DNA of 64,000 nucleotides from Crassaminicella thermophila (GCF_008152325.1 NZ_CP042243.1:1121026-1185025); one strand, 5' to 3'. Positions 33,738-48,265 are shown, numbered from the stretch's first letter. Translations and numbers: made by a program. Notes: generated by a model not told the origin, from the sequence alone.

Positions 33738-34831
33738 TGAAATTTAAAAATACAAAAGAAAGAATAATTGGCAAAATAGTAAACGAAACGTTTTTATTTA
33801 CTATTTTAGCTATTGTTATGGGATTAATTGTGGGAGCTATTGTCATTAAAATATCAGGATTTAGTGTTTTTGAAGCATATGGAGCTATGATAAAAGGAGT
33901 TTTCTCAAAACCTAAATATATTGCAAGAACTATTATTCGATCTACTCCTTTAATTTTAACAGGGCTATCTGTAGCTTTTGCTTTTAGAACAGGTTTATTT
34001 AATATAGGTGCAGAAGGACAATTTATTATTGGTGCATTAGTTGCAGCAATGCTTGGGTACTTTCTACACCTGCCAGCAATTATTCACATTCCACTTGTAT
34101 TTATTGTAGCTGTATTAGCAGCTGCGCTATGGGGTGGTATAGCAGGATATTTAAAAGCAAAGTTTGGAGTAAATGAAGTTATTTCTACTATCATGTTGAA
34201 CTGGATTGCCTTATATACTTCTAATTATGTTATAACAAGGGAATCTGTAAAAATGCCTGGAACTGAATCGTCTTATGATATACATGAAACTGCACAAATT
34301 ACAATTACATGGTTAAAAAGTATTGTAGGTCCGGCAAAAATAAACTGGGGAACACTCATTGCCATCATTATTGCCATTATTATATCCTATATTTTATTTA
34401 AAACTACATTAGGATATGAGTTAAGAGCAGTTGGGCATAATAAAGATGCAGCAGAATACGGTGGAATTAATGTCAAAAGAAGTATGATTCTATCAATGGC
34501 CATTGCAGGAGGTTTAGCTGGAGCTGCTGGAGCACTTCATGTAATGGGTGTTTCATATCATGTTTCTGTTTTGTCGGCTATGGAAGGATATGGATTTAAC
34601 GGAATAGCTGTTTCACTAATTGGAAACAATTCACCACTTGGTGTTGTGTTATCAGCATTCTTGTTTGGAGGAATTACCTTTGGTGGTGCTAGAATGCAAG
34701 TTTTAGGGATACCGACAGAAGTAATCAATATTGTAATTGGTTCGATTGTATTTTTTATTGCGACTTATAGAATATTCCAATTCTTTACCAAATTCTTTAC
34801 AAAGAAAAAACTCCAAAAGGAGGGAAAATAA
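33737..34831 (+). CDS. Nucleoside ABC importer permease 1
   Basis: 364 residues with about ten membrane helices and the BPD_transp_2 stretches RTGLFNIGAEGQFIIGAL, FGVNEVISTIMLNWIALY and GGLAGAAGALHVMGVSYH. It corresponds to YufP/NupP of Bacillus. Works with the next permease and the fused ATPase to import the ligand of the Bmp lipoprotein, probably a purine nucleoside. Confidence 0.92.
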   Translation: MKFKNTKERIIGKIVNETFLFTILAIVMGLIVGAIVIKISGFSVFEAYGAMIKGVFSKPKYIARTIIRSTPLILTGLSVAFAFRTGLFNIGAEGQFIIGALVAAMLGYFLHLPAIIHIPLVFIVAVLAAALWGGIAGYLKAKFGVNEVISTIMLNWIALYTSNYVITRESVKMPGTESSYDIHETAQITITWLKSIVGPAKINWGTLIAIIIAIIISYILFKTTLGYELRAVGHNKDAAEYGGINVKRSMILSMAIAGGLAGAAGALHVMGVSYHVSVLSAMEGYGFNGIAVSLIGNNSPLGVVLSAFLFGGITFGGARMQVLGIPTEVINIVIGSIVFFIATYRIFQFFTKFFTKKKLQKEGK

Positions 34832-34835
34832 AATA

Positions 34836-35798
34836 ATGTGGAAAGATATTGCACTTATATTAGGAACAACACTTATGTATGCTACGCCATTAATTTATGG
34901 AGCTTTAGGAGCCGTATTTTCTGAAAATAGTGGGGTAGTAAACATAGGAATTGAAGGAATGATGACAATTGGTGCTTTTTCAGGTGCAGCAGCTACTTTT
35001 ATTTTTGCAGATTTATATGGCCCTGCTTGGTGGGTTCCGTGGTTAGGTTTTTTAATTGCAGGACTTGCTGGTGGATTTTTTGGATTGCTTCATGCAATTG
35101 CTTCTGTAACCTTTAATGCAGACCAAGTAATATCTGGCATTGCGATTAACTTTTTAGGACCAGGACTTGCCATATATCTATCAGGAAGAATATTTGAAGG
35201 GTCAACAACAACACCTGCAATTCCTTTAGAGGCAAAATTGGTTAGACCTTTTCATGAAATGTTAAAAAATAAACCAATACTAGGAATGGTTTTTGATCAA
35301 TATGTATCGGTATATATTGCATTTTTATTTGTATGTATAGCATGGTATATATTATATAAAACAAAGTTAGGATTACGTATTCGAGCAGTAGGAGAGCATC
35401 CTAAAGCGGCAGATACATTAGGAATTAATGTTTATAAAATTAGATATTTTTCAGTTATTTTATCAGGTATTTTATCTGGACTAGGTGGAGCTTCATTAAG
35501 TATGGCAATAATTGCAAACTTTAGACCCACTTTAATATCTGGACAAGGGTATATTGCACTGGCTGCTATGATATTTGGGAAATGGAAGCCACAAGGAGCT
35601 ATGTGGGCTTGTTTGCTATTCGGCGCAACCACGGCATTACAGATTTATCTAGGAAGTCCACAGGTAGGATGGAAAATCTCAACCCATTTATTATCTATGA
35701 TTCCATATGTCATTACCCTAATTGTATTGATGGGATTTGTAGGTAAAACACATGCACCAGCAGCAGATGGTATTCCATATGAAAAAGGAAAAAGATAG
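34836..35798 (+). CDS. Nucleoside ABC importer permease 2
   Basis: 320 residues from ATG 34836 (MWKDIALILGTTLMYATPLI), 4 bases after the previous stop and behind AAAGGAGGG. The frame is open further upstream, but that stretch overlaps permease 1 and is not needed. Contains NSGVVNIGIEGMMTIGAF and GLGGASLSMAIIANF, the matching BPD_transp_2 motifs of YufQ/NupQ. Confidence 0.92.
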   Translation: MWKDIALILGTTLMYATPLIYGALGAVFSENSGVVNIGIEGMMTIGAFSGAAATFIFADLYGPAWWVPWLGFLIAGLAGGFFGLLHAIASVTFNADQVISGIAINFLGPGLAIYLSGRIFEGSTTTPAIPLEAKLVRPFHEMLKNKPILGMVFDQYVSVYIAFLFVCIAWYILYKTKLGLRIRAVGEHPKAADTLGINVYKIRYFSVILSGILSGLGGASLSMAIIANFRPTLISGQGYIALAAMIFGKWKPQGAMWACLLFGATTALQIYLGSPQVGWKISTHLLSMIPYVITLIVLMGFVGKTHAPAADGIPYEKGKR

Positions 35799-35824
35799 AC
35801 AAGGAGTGTTCCTTGTCTTTTTTG
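35797..35824 (+). terminator. Terminator of the nucleoside importer genes
   Basis: AGACAAGGA / TCCTTGTCT stem with a GTGT loop and a T7 tail; it starts within the stop codon. Confidence 0.9.
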
Positions 35825-35985
35825 TATAGCTTAATGATTTAAAATACAATTTTTAGAAACTTTATTTGCATGAAGTTTAATGATATAATTATAAATATAT
35901 AAATATGAAGCGATTTGTTGTAAATTACAGAAAATGTTCTATATGCATAAATATTTAGTAAAGTGGGAGAAGGTGATGGTTTGAG

Positions 35986-37374
35986 ATGAGGTTAGGGTTT
36001 AATTTGAATATTGAGCAAGTTCAGAAATTGGTAATGACTCCTGAGTTAAAGCAAGCCATTCAAATATTACAATTTAATTATCAAGAATTAAACCAGTTTA
36101 TTGGCGAGCAAGTATTGACGAACCCTGTTCTTGAACTAGGTTCTTCTCAAGAGGATGAATTAAAGAAAAATCAAGAGGCTAAGGCAGATAAATATGAAGT
36201 AGACTGGAAAGAGTATTTTAAAGAATATGATGATATTAGCTATAAGCAACCTAATTATCAAAAAGATAAGGAAGAAGTATCTTTTGAACAGTTTGTATCT
36301 TCGGATATAACGTTGACAGAACATTTATTGTTTCAACTGCAATTTGCTATCTTAAAAGATAAATATAAAAAGATTGGGAAATATATTATTGAGAGTTTAG
36401 ATGTGAATGGATATTTAATTGTAAGCATTTCTGAGATTGCAAATTATTTTAAGGTAAATGAAGAAACTATAGAGAATATTTTATCGGTTATTCAAACTTT
36501 TGATCCTCCTGGCATTGCTGCAAGAAATCTAAAAGAATGTTTGCTTATTCAAGTAAAGCAAAAAGGAGTAGATGATCCTCAAATAATAAAAGTTATTTCT
36601 GATTATTTGGATGATGTAGCAGAGAATAGACTTATAAACATTTCTAAAGCTTTAAATATATCTACAAAGAAAGTTCAAGAAATAACTGATTTTATCAAAA
36701 AGTTAGAGCCAAAGCCAGGCAGGGCTTTTAGCTCAGGTGAAGAAATAAAGTATATAACACCAGATGTAACAGTAGAAAAGATTGATGGTGAATATGTTAT
36801 TTTGGTAAACGATACTACAGCACCAAGACTTTCTATTAGTCCTTATTATAGAAAAATGTTATTACATGAAAAAGATGATTCTAATACATCAAAATTTCTT
36901 ACGGGAAAATTAAATTCGGCAATGTGGCTAATTAAAAGTATAGAGCAAAGAAGACAAACGATTTATAATGTTGTAAAAGCAATTATAGATTATCAGATAG
37001 AATTCTTTGAGCATGGAAGAAGACATCTAAAGCCTTTGACATTAAAGCAGATTGCGGATCAGATAGGAATACATGAATCTACAGTTAGCAGAGCAGTAAA
37101 TGGTAAATATATGCAGACTCCAAGAGGTGTTTTTGAAATAAAATTTTTCTTCACCAGCGGTGTATCGAATCAAATGGGTGAGGGAATATCTGCAGAAAGC
37201 ATTAAAAGCATGATTAAAGACATGATTGATGCTGAAGATAGCAAAAAGCCTCTTAGTGATCAAGCAATATCAAATAATTTGAAGGAAAAAGGGATAAATA
37301 TTTCAAGAAGAACAGTTGCAAAATATAGAGATGAGATGAAGATTTTATCTTCTTCTAAAAGAAAAAGATTTTAA
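35986..37374 (+). CDS. rpoN: RNA polymerase sigma-54 factor
   Basis: 462 residues. The N-terminal activator-interacting region starts NIEQVQKLVMTPELKQAIQILQ, followed by an acidic linker (about 50-100), a core-binding domain, the HTH (LKQIADQIGIHESTVSRAVNGKY), and the C-terminal RpoN box ISRRTVAKYRDEMKI, which reads the -24 element. Complete and of normal length. It gives the sigma factor needed by the two -24/-12 promoters at 10806 and 14441 in this same window. In many Firmicutes rpoN lies next to cggR-gapA, as here. Confidence 0.96.
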   Translation: MRLGFNLNIEQVQKLVMTPELKQAIQILQFNYQELNQFIGEQVLTNPVLELGSSQEDELKKNQEAKADKYEVDWKEYFKEYDDISYKQPNYQKDKEEVSFEQFVSSDITLTEHLLFQLQFAILKDKYKKIGKYIIESLDVNGYLIVSISEIANYFKVNEETIENILSVIQTFDPPGIAARNLKECLLIQVKQKGVDDPQIIKVISDYLDDVAENRLINISKALNISTKKVQEITDFIKKLEPKPGRAFSSGEEIKYITPDVTVEKIDGEYVILVNDTTAPRLSISPYYRKMLLHEKDDSNTSKFLTGKLNSAMWLIKSIEQRRQTIYNVVKAIIDYQIEFFEHGRRHLKPLTLKQIADQIGIHESTVSRAVNGKYMQTPRGVFEIKFFFTSGVSNQMGEGISAESIKSMIKDMIDAEDSKKPLSDQAISNNLKEKGINISRRTVAKYRDEMKILSSSKRKRF

Positions 37375-37399
37375 AAGACGTAAAATTTACGTCTTTTTT
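37373..37399 (+). terminator. Terminator of rpoN
   Basis: AAAAGACGTAAA / TTTACGTCTTTT stem with a T-run tail, overlapping the stop codon. Confidence 0.9.
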
Positions 37400-37456
37400 G
37401 TTGCTATCTGTATAATTTTATGCTAATCTATTGTTAGATATTTTTTTGCACCAACA

Positions 37457-37490
37457 GGGACACAAAAAGTCTTAAGGGACATTTAAAGTC
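37457..37490 (+). promoter_or_regulatory. CggR operator
   Basis: Reads GGGAC-N6-AGTC-N4-GGGAC-N6-AGTC, the same spacing as the Bacillus CggR operator CGGGAC-N6-TGTC-N4-CGGGAC-N6-TGTC. It lies 40 bases before cggR and downstream of a TATAAT (37411-37416), so CggR would block elongation or initiation from that promoter when fructose-1,6-bisphosphate is low. Confidence 0.82.
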
Positions 37491-37530
37491 CCTAAAAACC
37501 ATTATATGGCATTCGTGAAAAAGGGGCAAG

Positions 37531-39620
<2,090 letters not shown>

Positions 39621-39629
39621 AATAAGTGT

Positions 39630-39665
39630 TTGTGGGTTCGATCTGATATGAGATTGAACCCACAA
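39630..39665 (+). terminator. Long hairpin between gapA and pgk
   Basis: TTGTGGGTTCGATCT / AGATTGAACCCACAA, 15 pairs with one G-U. The T run is missing, so it may act as an mRNA processing or stabilising element that sets gapA apart from pgk. Confidence 0.6.
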
Positions 39666-39689
39666 TTCAAAATTATATAGCACAAATCA

Positions 39690-39718
39690 TTGACTAAAAT
39701 AAAATCGTATGTTACATA
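39690..39718 (+). promoter_or_regulatory. Sigma-A promoter of pgk-tpiA-eno
   Basis: TTGACT, 17-base spacer, TACATA, 45 bases before the pgk start. It allows lower glycolysis to be expressed without CggR control. Confidence 0.6.
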
Positions 39719-39762
39719 TATTAATGAGTATATACAATATATAGGTTAGGGGTGAACGGGTA

Positions 39763-40953
39763 GTGAATAAGAAAAGTATTGAAGATATTCAAGTAAAAGG
39801 CAAAAAAGTACTTGTACGCTGTGATTTTAATGTACCTATGGATGAAGATAAAAATATTACAGATGATATTCGTATAAGAGGAGCCCTTCCGACGATAAAA
39901 TATCTTATTGATAACGAAGCAAAAGTAATCCTTATGTCTCATCTAGGAAGACCAAAAGGAGAACCTAATCAAAAATACAGCCTAGAGCCAGTAGCAAAAA
40001 GACTTGCAGAATTGTTAGACAAAGAAGTGACATTTGCGTCAGATGAAGAAGTAGTAGGAGCAAATGCGAAAAAAGCTGTTGAAGCAATGAAAGATGGCGA
40101 TGTGGTTGTACTTGAAAACGTTAGATTTAGAAAAGAAGAAACAAAGAATGATCCAGAATTTGCAAAAGAATTAGCAAGTTTAGCAGATATCTTTGTCAAT
40201 GATGCTTTTGGTACTGCACACAGAGCACATGCATCAACTGCAGGAGTTGCTGATTATTTACCATGTGTATCAGGATACTTAATCCAAAAAGAAATTGGTG
40301 TTATGGGGAAAGCATTAAACAACCCTGAAAGACCTTTTGTTGCAATCCTAGGAGGAGCAAAGGTTTCTGATAAAATTGGTGTTATTAATAACCTATTAGA
40401 AAAAGTTGATACGCTAATTATTGGTGGTGGAATGGCTTATACATTCTTAAAAGCTAAAGGACTTGAAATCGGAAAATCTCTATTAGAAGAAGATAAAATA
40501 GAGCTTGCAAAAGAATTGATGAACAAGGCTAAAGAAAAAGGTGTAAACTTATTATTACCTGTTGATGTTGTTGTTGCAGAAGAATTCAAAGCTGATGCAG
40601 CACATAAAACTGTAAAGGTTGAGGAAATTCCTGCAAATATGATGGGATTAGACATAGGAAAAGAAAGTATTGAAATCTTTAGCAAAGAAATCAAAAAAGC
40701 AAAAACGGTTGTATGGAACGGACCAATGGGAGTATTTGAAATGCCTGCTTTTGCAATCGGTACAAAGGGAGTTGCTGAAGCTATGGCAGAGTGTGATGGA
40801 ACAACAATCATCGGTGGTGGAGATAGTGCAGCAGCAGCAGAGCAATTAGGTTTTGCTGATAAAATGACACATATATCTACAGGTGGTGGTGCATCTTTAG
40901 AATTTCTAGAGGGAAAAGAATTACCTGGTATTGCTGTTGTTGAGGATAAGTAA
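39763..40953 (+). CDS. pgk: Phosphoglycerate kinase
   Basis: 396 residues, GTG start. [43 protein letters not shown]-like region, [16 protein letters not shown] and the C-terminal [15 protein letters not shown] mark a complete PGK. Makes ATP from 1,3-bisphosphoglycerate. Followed by tpiA after 16 bases. Confidence 0.97.
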   Translation: MNKKSIEDIQVKGKKVLVRCDFNVPMDEDKNITDDIRIRGALPTIKYLIDNEAKVILMSHLGRPKGEPNQKYSLEPVAKRLAELLDKEVTFASDEEVVGANAKKAVEAMKDGDVVVLENVRFRKEETKNDPEFAKELASLADIFVNDAFGTAHRAHASTAGVADYLPCVSGYLIQKEIGVMGKALNNPERPFVAILGGAKVSDKIGVINNLLEKVDTLIIGGGMAYTFLKAKGLEIGKSLLEEDKIELAKELMNKAKEKGVNLLLPVDVVVAEEFKADAAHKTVKVEEIPANMMGLDIGKESIEIFSKEIKKAKTVVWNGPMGVFEMPAFAIGTKGVAEAMAECDGTTIIGGGDSAAAAEQLGFADKMTHISTGGGASLEFLEGKELPGIAVVEDK

Positions 40954-40969
40954 ATTATAGGAGGTTATT

Positions 40970-43029
<2,060 letters not shown>

Positions 43030-43061
43030 ACAGTATACATTTAGAAGATCCTGGAAATAAT

Positions 43062-43092
43062 AAAAGGGTAGACTAGTCTACCCTTTTATTGA
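43062..43092 (+). terminator. Terminator of the glycolytic operon
   Basis: Perfect palindrome AAAAGGGTAGACTAGTCTAC followed by CCTTTT (26 bases in all), then TATT. Confidence 0.85.
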
Positions 43093-43187
43093 TGTTTTCT
43101 GTGTGCATTTATTTATAATTTATACTGTATATTTATAAAATTGCTTTTACCCCTTAAAAAGTATGATAGTAGAGAGTACAATACATG

Positions 43188-43216
43188 TTGATTTTAAAAA
43201 AGTGCTATGTTAAAAT
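43188..43216 (+). promoter_or_regulatory. Sigma-A promoter of secG
   Basis: TTGATT, 17-base spacer, TAAAAT, 34 bases before the start codon. Confidence 0.6.
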
Positions 43217-43249
43217 AGGTATGTTGAATAAGACGGAGGAGGTGTGAGT

Positions 43250-43483
43250 ATGAAAGCATTATTTATGATTATACAAGCTATTGCGAGTTTGATACTTATT
43301 GGAAGTATACTTTTACAATCTGGTAAAAGTGCAGGATTATCAGGCTCAATTGCTGGAGGAGCTGAACAACTTATGGGGAAACAAAAAGGAAGAAGTTATG
43401 AAACTTTATTAAGTAAAGTAACCACAATTGGGGCAACTGCTTTTATTATAACTTCTATCATTTTGGTTTATCTTCAAAAGTAA
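43250..43483 (+). CDS. secG: Preprotein translocase subunit SecG
   Basis: 77 residues from ATG 43250 (RBS GGAGGAGG; the in-frame GTG at 43244 is too close to it). Two membrane helices (about 4-22 and 54-74) joined by the loop LLQSGKSAGLSGSIAGGAEQ, which is the SecG signature. Accessory subunit of the SecYEG channel. In many Firmicutes secG lies near rnr-smpB-ssrA, as in this window. Confidence 0.93.
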   Translation: MKALFMIIQAIASLILIGSILLQSGKSAGLSGSIAGGAEQLMGKQKGRSYETLLSKVTTIGATAFIITSIILVYLQK

Positions 43484-43537
43484 TAGCTTAAAAGACAAAC
43501 TATATTAGATGAATGGATATAAGGAGGCATATGGAAA

Positions 43538-45514
43538 ATGAATTTTGAATTACTTGCACCAATTATGGGTGTTATTGCATTGATTTTTGCTTATACACTT
43601 GCAGCAAAGATCAATAAAGTAAATGTAGGGACAGATAAAATGAAAGAAATCTCTACATATATTCATGAGGGAGCGATGGCTTTCTTAACAAGAGAATATA
43701 GAACACTTGTTGTTTTTGCTGCAGTATTGTTTGTTGTATTAGGTTTTGGTGTTGGTTGGACAACAGCAGTATGTTTTATAATTGGAGCATTTTTCTCAGC
43801 TCTTGCTGGATTCTTTGGAATGCAAGTAGCGACAAAAGCAAATGTTAGAACAGCAAACGCTGCAAGAGAAAATGGAATGAATCAAGCATTGAGTGTAGCC
43901 TTCAATGGTGGGGCTGTTATGGGAATGTCTGTTGTTGGTTTAGGACTTTTAGGAGTTGGAGTATTATATTTTATTTTTAGAGATCCAGAAATTATTACAG
44001 GTTTTGGTTTAGGAGCATCATCTATTGCGTTATTCGGACGTGTTGGTGGTGGTATTTATACTAAAGCTGCTGACGTAGGTGCTGACCTTGTTGGAAAAGT
44101 AGAAGCAGGGATACCAGAAGATGATCCAAGAAACCCAGCTGTTATTGCGGACAATGTTGGGGACAATGTTGGAGACGTTGCAGGTATGGGTGCCGATCTT
44201 TTTGAATCTTATGTTGGTTCAATCATTTCTTCTATTACATTAGGATTAATTGCTGTAGGGACAAATGGAGCGATTTTCCCATTAATTTTAGCAGCATTAG
44301 GAATTATTGCATCTATTATAGGAACTATGTTTGTTAGAGGAGATGAAAATGTAAATCCTGCAGCAGCACTACACAGAGGTACTTATGCTGCTGGAGCAAT
44401 TGTAATTGCTGGAGCATTTTTCTTAAGTAGAATGTTATTTGGAAGTCTTGATGCATTTTGGGCAATTGTATCTGGATTAATTGTTGGTATGGCTATTGGT
44501 AAAATTACAGAAGTTTATACTTCAGGTGAATTTGCTTCTGTTAAAAAGATTGCAGAGCAATCAGAGACAGGTCCTGCTACTACAATTATTAGTGGTTTAG
44601 CAGTAGGTATGTATTCAACTGCTTGGCCGTTACTTCTTATTTCAGTTGGTATTTTAGTAGCGTTTAAATTCTTTGGATTATATGGTATCGCACTAGCTGC
44701 TGTTGGTATGTTATCTACAACAGGTATTACTGTAGCAGTTGATGCTTATGGTCCAATTGCTGATAATGCTGGTGGTATTGCAGAAATGTCTGAACTTCCA
44801 GGAAGTGTAAGAGAAATAACAGATAAATTAGATGCAGTGGGAAATACTACAGCTGCAATCGGTAAAGGATTTGCTATTGGTTCAGCTGCATTAACAGCAC
44901 TAGCTTTATTTGCTTCATATTCTCAAGTAGTTAAGTTACAAACAATAGATATTTTAAATCCATTAGTAGTTGTTGGTTTATTAATTGGTGGTATGCTACC
45001 ATTCTTATTCTCAGCTATGACAATGGAATCAGTTGGAAAAGCAGCTTTCCAAATGATTGAAGAAGTAAGAAGACAATTTAGAGAAATCCCAGGAATTATG
45101 GAAGGAAAAGCAAAGCCTGACTATGCAAGATGTGTTGATATTAGTACAGGAGCAGCGTTAAAAGAAATGATGGTACCTGGTGTTATGGCAGTTCTTGCTC
45201 CACTTGCAACAGGTTTAATTCTTGGACCTGAAGCATTAGGAGGATTACTTGCTGGAGCACTTGTTTCAGGAGTACTTGTAGCTATTATGATGGCAAATGC
45301 TGGTGGTGCTTGGGATAATGCTAAAAAATATATTGAAGAAGGACACCACGGAGGAAAAGGTAGTGAAGCACATAAGGCTGCTGTAGTTGGAGATACAGTA
45401 GGAGATCCATTTAAAGATACATCTGGTCCATCTATTAATATATTAATTAAGCTTATGACAATCGTTGCAGTTGTTTTTGCACCATTATTCTTAAAATTTG
45501 GTGGATTATTATAA
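43538..45514 (+). CDS. hppA: K+-dependent membrane-bound ion-pumping pyrophosphatase
   Basis: 658 residues with about 16 membrane helices. Substrate motifs are complete: [43 protein letters not shown] and [10 protein letters not shown] near the C-terminus. In [10 protein letters not shown] the Ala after TT is the residue linked to K+ dependence (K+-independent enzymes have Lys there). It hydrolyses pyrophosphate and pumps Na+ and/or H+. The pumped ion cannot be settled from this reading; Na+ is common among clostridial K+-dependent forms. Confidence 0.95.
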   Translation: MNFELLAPIMGVIALIFAYTLAAKINKVNVGTDKMKEISTYIHEGAMAFLTREYRTLVVFAAVLFVVLGFGVGWTTAVCFIIGAFFSALAGFFGMQVATKANVRTANAARENGMNQALSVAFNGGAVMGMSVVGLGLLGVGVLYFIFRDPEIITGFGLGASSIALFGRVGGGIYTKAADVGADLVGKVEAGIPEDDPRNPAVIADNVGDNVGDVAGMGADLFESYVGSIISSITLGLIAVGTNGAIFPLILAALGIIASIIGTMFVRGDENVNPAAALHRGTYAAGAIVIAGAFFLSRMLFGSLDAFWAIVSGLIVGMAIGKITEVYTSGEFASVKKIAEQSETGPATTIISGLAVGMYSTAWPLLLISVGILVAFKFFGLYGIALAAVGMLSTTGITVAVDAYGPIADNAGGIAEMSELPGSVREITDKLDAVGNTTAAIGKGFAIGSAALTALALFASYSQVVKLQTIDILNPLVVVGLLIGGMLPFLFSAMTMESVGKAAFQMIEEVRRQFREIPGIMEGKAKPDYARCVDISTGAALKEMMVPGVMAVLAPLATGLILGPEALGGLLAGALVSGVLVAIMMANAGGAWDNAKKYIEEGHHGGKGSEAHKAAVVGDTVGDPFKDTSGPSINILIKLMTIVAVVFAPLFLKFGGLL

Positions 45515-45523
45515 GACAAACAA

Positions 45524-45557
45524 AAAGGTTCTATCTTTAATACAAGATAGAACCTTT
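45524..45557 (+). terminator. Terminator of hppA
   Basis: AAAGGTTCTATCTT / AAGATAGAACCTTT, perfect 14-base stem with a six-base loop. Confidence 0.85.
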
Positions 45558-45620
45558 CGTATCAAGTATTAAAAATAATATAGATCAGATAGTTCAAAAA
45601 ATTAATTATATTTTAAAAAA

Positions 45621-45656
45621 ATACCATCTGTGATATAATACAGATGGTATTTTTTT
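45621..45656 (+). terminator. Hairpin with T tail directly before the DUF1294 gene
   Basis: ATACCATCTGT / ACAGATGGTAT perfect 11-base stem followed by seven T. The loop and stem edge contain TATAAT. As it sits only 20 bases before a start codon it may be an attenuator, or a promoter whose -10 lies in the loop. Confidence 0.65.
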
Positions 45657-45675
45657 AAAAGGAGAAGAAATAAAA

Positions 45676-45975
45676 ATGGATAAATTTTTTAAAATGAAAG
45701 AATTTTATTTTTTACTATATGTATTGATTATTAATATATACACATTTTGCTTAACGGGTATTGACAAATACAAAGCAAGAAAAGAAAAGTGGAGAGTTAA
45801 TGAAAAAAATTTTTTTATTACTGCTCTATTAGGAGGAGCAGCAGGTGTGATGATGGGTATGGTAATGTTTAGACATAAAACGAAGCATAAAACTTTTTAT
45901 ATAGGAATTCCTGTTATTTATATTATAAATATGATTTGTGTAAGTTTATTAATATTTTTTATATATGTAAAGTAA
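45676..45975 (+). CDS. DUF1294 small membrane protein
   Basis: 99 residues, about three membrane helices. The central stretch GIDKYKARKEKWRVNEKNFF-GGAAG-MMGMVMFRHKTKHKTFYIGIP is the diagnostic DUF1294 motif. Function unknown. RBS AAAAGGAG. The gene is enclosed by hairpins and so is probably its own unit. Confidence 0.9.
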   Translation: MDKFFKMKEFYFLLYVLIINIYTFCLTGIDKYKARKEKWRVNEKNFFITALLGGAAGVMMGMVMFRHKTKHKTFYIGIPVIYIINMICVSLLIFFIYVK

Positions 45976-46074
45976 TCTGTATTTATATATTACTTGGGAA
46001 ATGTATAAGTTTTAAAAAATGTTATTATGGGTAAAATAAGGATGTATTATTTATAAATGATTGGAGGAATAATA

Positions 46075-48189
46075 TTGGCAATTAAAGAGAAGATACTTGA
46101 ATTTATGAGAGAAAAAGCCTATAATCCTATGTTAGATATTGAATTAGCAAATGTATTTAATATAAAACCTCAAGAAATAGGAGAATTTTATGCAGTTCTA
46201 GATGAAATGGAAAAGAAAGGACAAATTATTAAAACTAAAAAAAATAGATATGCTGCACCAGAGAGAATGAACCTGATAGTAGGAAAATTACAGCAGCATA
46301 GCAAAGGGTTTGGATTTATTTTATCAGAGATAGAAGGGTATTCTGATGTATTTGTTTCCTCAAGTGATATGAATGGTGCCATGCATAATGATCGAGTTAT
46401 TGGAAGGATAACAAAAAAAGGTGGAGATGGAAGGCGTGCAGAAGGAGAAATTATTCGTATATTAGAAAGAGCAAATGCTGAAATTGTAGGAACTTTTGAA
46501 AGCAGTAAAAACTTTGGTTTTGTTGTTCCTGATGATACTAGAATCAAAATGGATATTTATATACCTAAAAGTGAAATAAATGGTGCTAAAGATGGTTATA
46601 AAGTAGTTGCACAGATTACAAAATGGCCAGAACCTAGAAGAAATCCAGAAGGGAAAATTATAGAGATTTTAGGACATAAAGATGATGTAGGAACAGATAT
46701 TATTTCTATCATTAAAAAATATAAGCTATCTGAAGTTTTTCCTAAAAAAGTAGAAGCAGAAGCAGCAAATATTCCAGAGGAAATTCCACAAGAAGAAATA
46801 AATCGTAGAAGAGATCTAAGAAATGAGAAAATAGTAACTATTGATGGTTTAGATGCAAAGGATTTAGATGATGCTGTATCGGTAAAGAAGCTATCAAATG
46901 GAAACTATCTTTTAGGGGTACATATTGCTGATGTAACTCACTATGTAAAGGAGCATAGCCGTATTGATAAAGAAGCGTTTAAAAGAGGTACGAGTGTTTA
47001 TCTAGTAGATCGTGTAATTCCAATGCTTCCTAAAAAATTGTCAAATGGAGTGTGTAGCTTAAATCCAAAAGTAGATAGACTTACATTATCTGTAAATATG
47101 GAGATTGACAAGAAAGGAAAAGTAGTAAATCATGAAATATATGAAAGTGTCATTAAGACATGTGAAAGAATGACGTATACAGATGTATCGGATATTCTTG
47201 AGAAAGATGATGAAGAACTTAAAAAAAGATATGCATATTTACTTGATGATTTCAAATTAATGGAAGAATTAGCAAAAATCCTTAGAAAGAAGAGAGAAGA
47301 AAGAGGAAGTATAGACTTTGATTTTGATGAGTCGAAAGTTATAGTTGATGATAAAGGAATACCAGTTGAAATAAAAAAAGCAGAGAGAAGAATCGCAAAT
47401 AGAATTATAGAAGAATTCATGCTTATATGTAATGAAACTGTTGCAGAGCATTTTCATTGGTCAGATTTACCATTTGTATATCGAATACATGAAGATCCTG
47501 ATATAGAAAAAATCGAAAACTTTAATAAATTTATTCATAACTTTGGTTATCATCTAAAAGGAATAACAAATGAGATACACCCTCGAGCTCTTCAAGATTT
47601 ATTAAAGAAAGTAGAAGGAAAAAAGGAAGAAAGAATTATTAATACGATTATGTTAAGATCTCTAAAAAAAGCAAGATATTCACCGCAAAATACTGGACAT
47701 TTTGGATTGGCTGCAGATAATTATTGTCATTTTACTTCGCCAATTAGAAGGTATCCAGATTTGCAGATTCATCGTATTATTAAAGAATCCTTATCAGGAA
47801 AACTAACAGGAAAAAGAATTAAAAAATTAAAAGGAATTGTAGAAAATGCTGCTGAACAATCTTCAGAAAGAGAAAGAATCGCTGTTGAAGCAGAAAGAGA
47901 AACAGAGGACTTGAAAAAAACTGAATATATGACATACCATATAGGAGAAGAATTTGAAGGAATTATTAGCAGTGTAGTGTCTTTTGGTATGTTTGTAGAG
48001 CTAGAGAATACAATTGAAGGCTTAGTAAGAATTAGTTCTCTTGTTGATGATTATTATATTTACGATGAAGAAAATTATCTTTTTAGAGGTGAGAGAACAA
48101 AGAAAACTTACAGAATAGGAGATGAGGTAAGAATTAAAGTAATAAGAGCAGATGTTTCACAAAAGGAAATTGATTTTATCCTTGTTTAG
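46075..48189 (+). CDS. rnr: Ribonuclease R
   Basis: 704 residues from TTG 46075, 6 bases after TTGGAGGAA; the in-frame ATG at 46057 precedes that site. Domain order: N-terminal winged helix, two cold-shock domains (GKLQQHSKGFGFI, GTFESSKNFGFVVPD), RNB catalytic domain with DGLDAKDLDDAVSV and the metal-binding aspartates, and an S1 domain at the C-terminus (GEEFEGIISSVVSFGMFVEL). A 3'-5' exonuclease that degrades structured RNA and works with tmRNA-SmpB on non-stop mRNA, both encoded just downstream. Confidence 0.96.
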   Translation: MAIKEKILEFMREKAYNPMLDIELANVFNIKPQEIGEFYAVLDEMEKKGQIIKTKKNRYAAPERMNLIVGKLQQHSKGFGFILSEIEGYSDVFVSSSDMNGAMHNDRVIGRITKKGGDGRRAEGEIIRILERANAEIVGTFESSKNFGFVVPDDTRIKMDIYIPKSEINGAKDGYKVVAQITKWPEPRRNPEGKIIEILGHKDDVGTDIISIIKKYKLSEVFPKKVEAEAANIPEEIPQEEINRRRDLRNEKIVTIDGLDAKDLDDAVSVKKLSNGNYLLGVHIADVTHYVKEHSRIDKEAFKRGTSVYLVDRVIPMLPKKLSNGVCSLNPKVDRLTLSVNMEIDKKGKVVNHEIYESVIKTCERMTYTDVSDILEKDDEELKKRYAYLLDDFKLMEELAKILRKKREERGSIDFDFDESKVIVDDKGIPVEIKKAERRIANRIIEEFMLICNETVAEHFHWSDLPFVYRIHEDPDIEKIENFNKFIHNFGYHLKGITNEIHPRALQDLLKKVEGKKEERIINTIMLRSLKKARYSPQNTGHFGLAADNYCHFTSPIRRYPDLQIHRIIKESLSGKLTGKRIKKLKGIVENAAEQSSERERIAVEAERETEDLKKTEYMTYHIGEEFEGIISSVVSFGMFVELENTIEGLVRISSLVDDYYIYDEENYLFRGERTKKTYRIGDEVRIKVIRADVSQKEIDFILV

Positions 48190-48203
48190 TAGTACAATAG
48201 TTC

Positions 48204-48234
48204 AGAAGATACTTTCATGTATCTTCTTTTTTCG
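48204..48234 (+). terminator. Terminator of rnr
   Basis: AGAAGATAC / GTATCTTCT stem, six-base loop, T-rich tail. Confidence 0.88.
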
Positions 48235-48265
48235 ACACATATAAAAGAAAGGCGGAATCAATAGT

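Noticed and set aside
37505-37522. TGGCATTCGTGAAAAAG before cggR as a sigma-54 promoter
   Set aside because: Lacks the -12 GC; the CggR operator and a TATAAT lie nearby.
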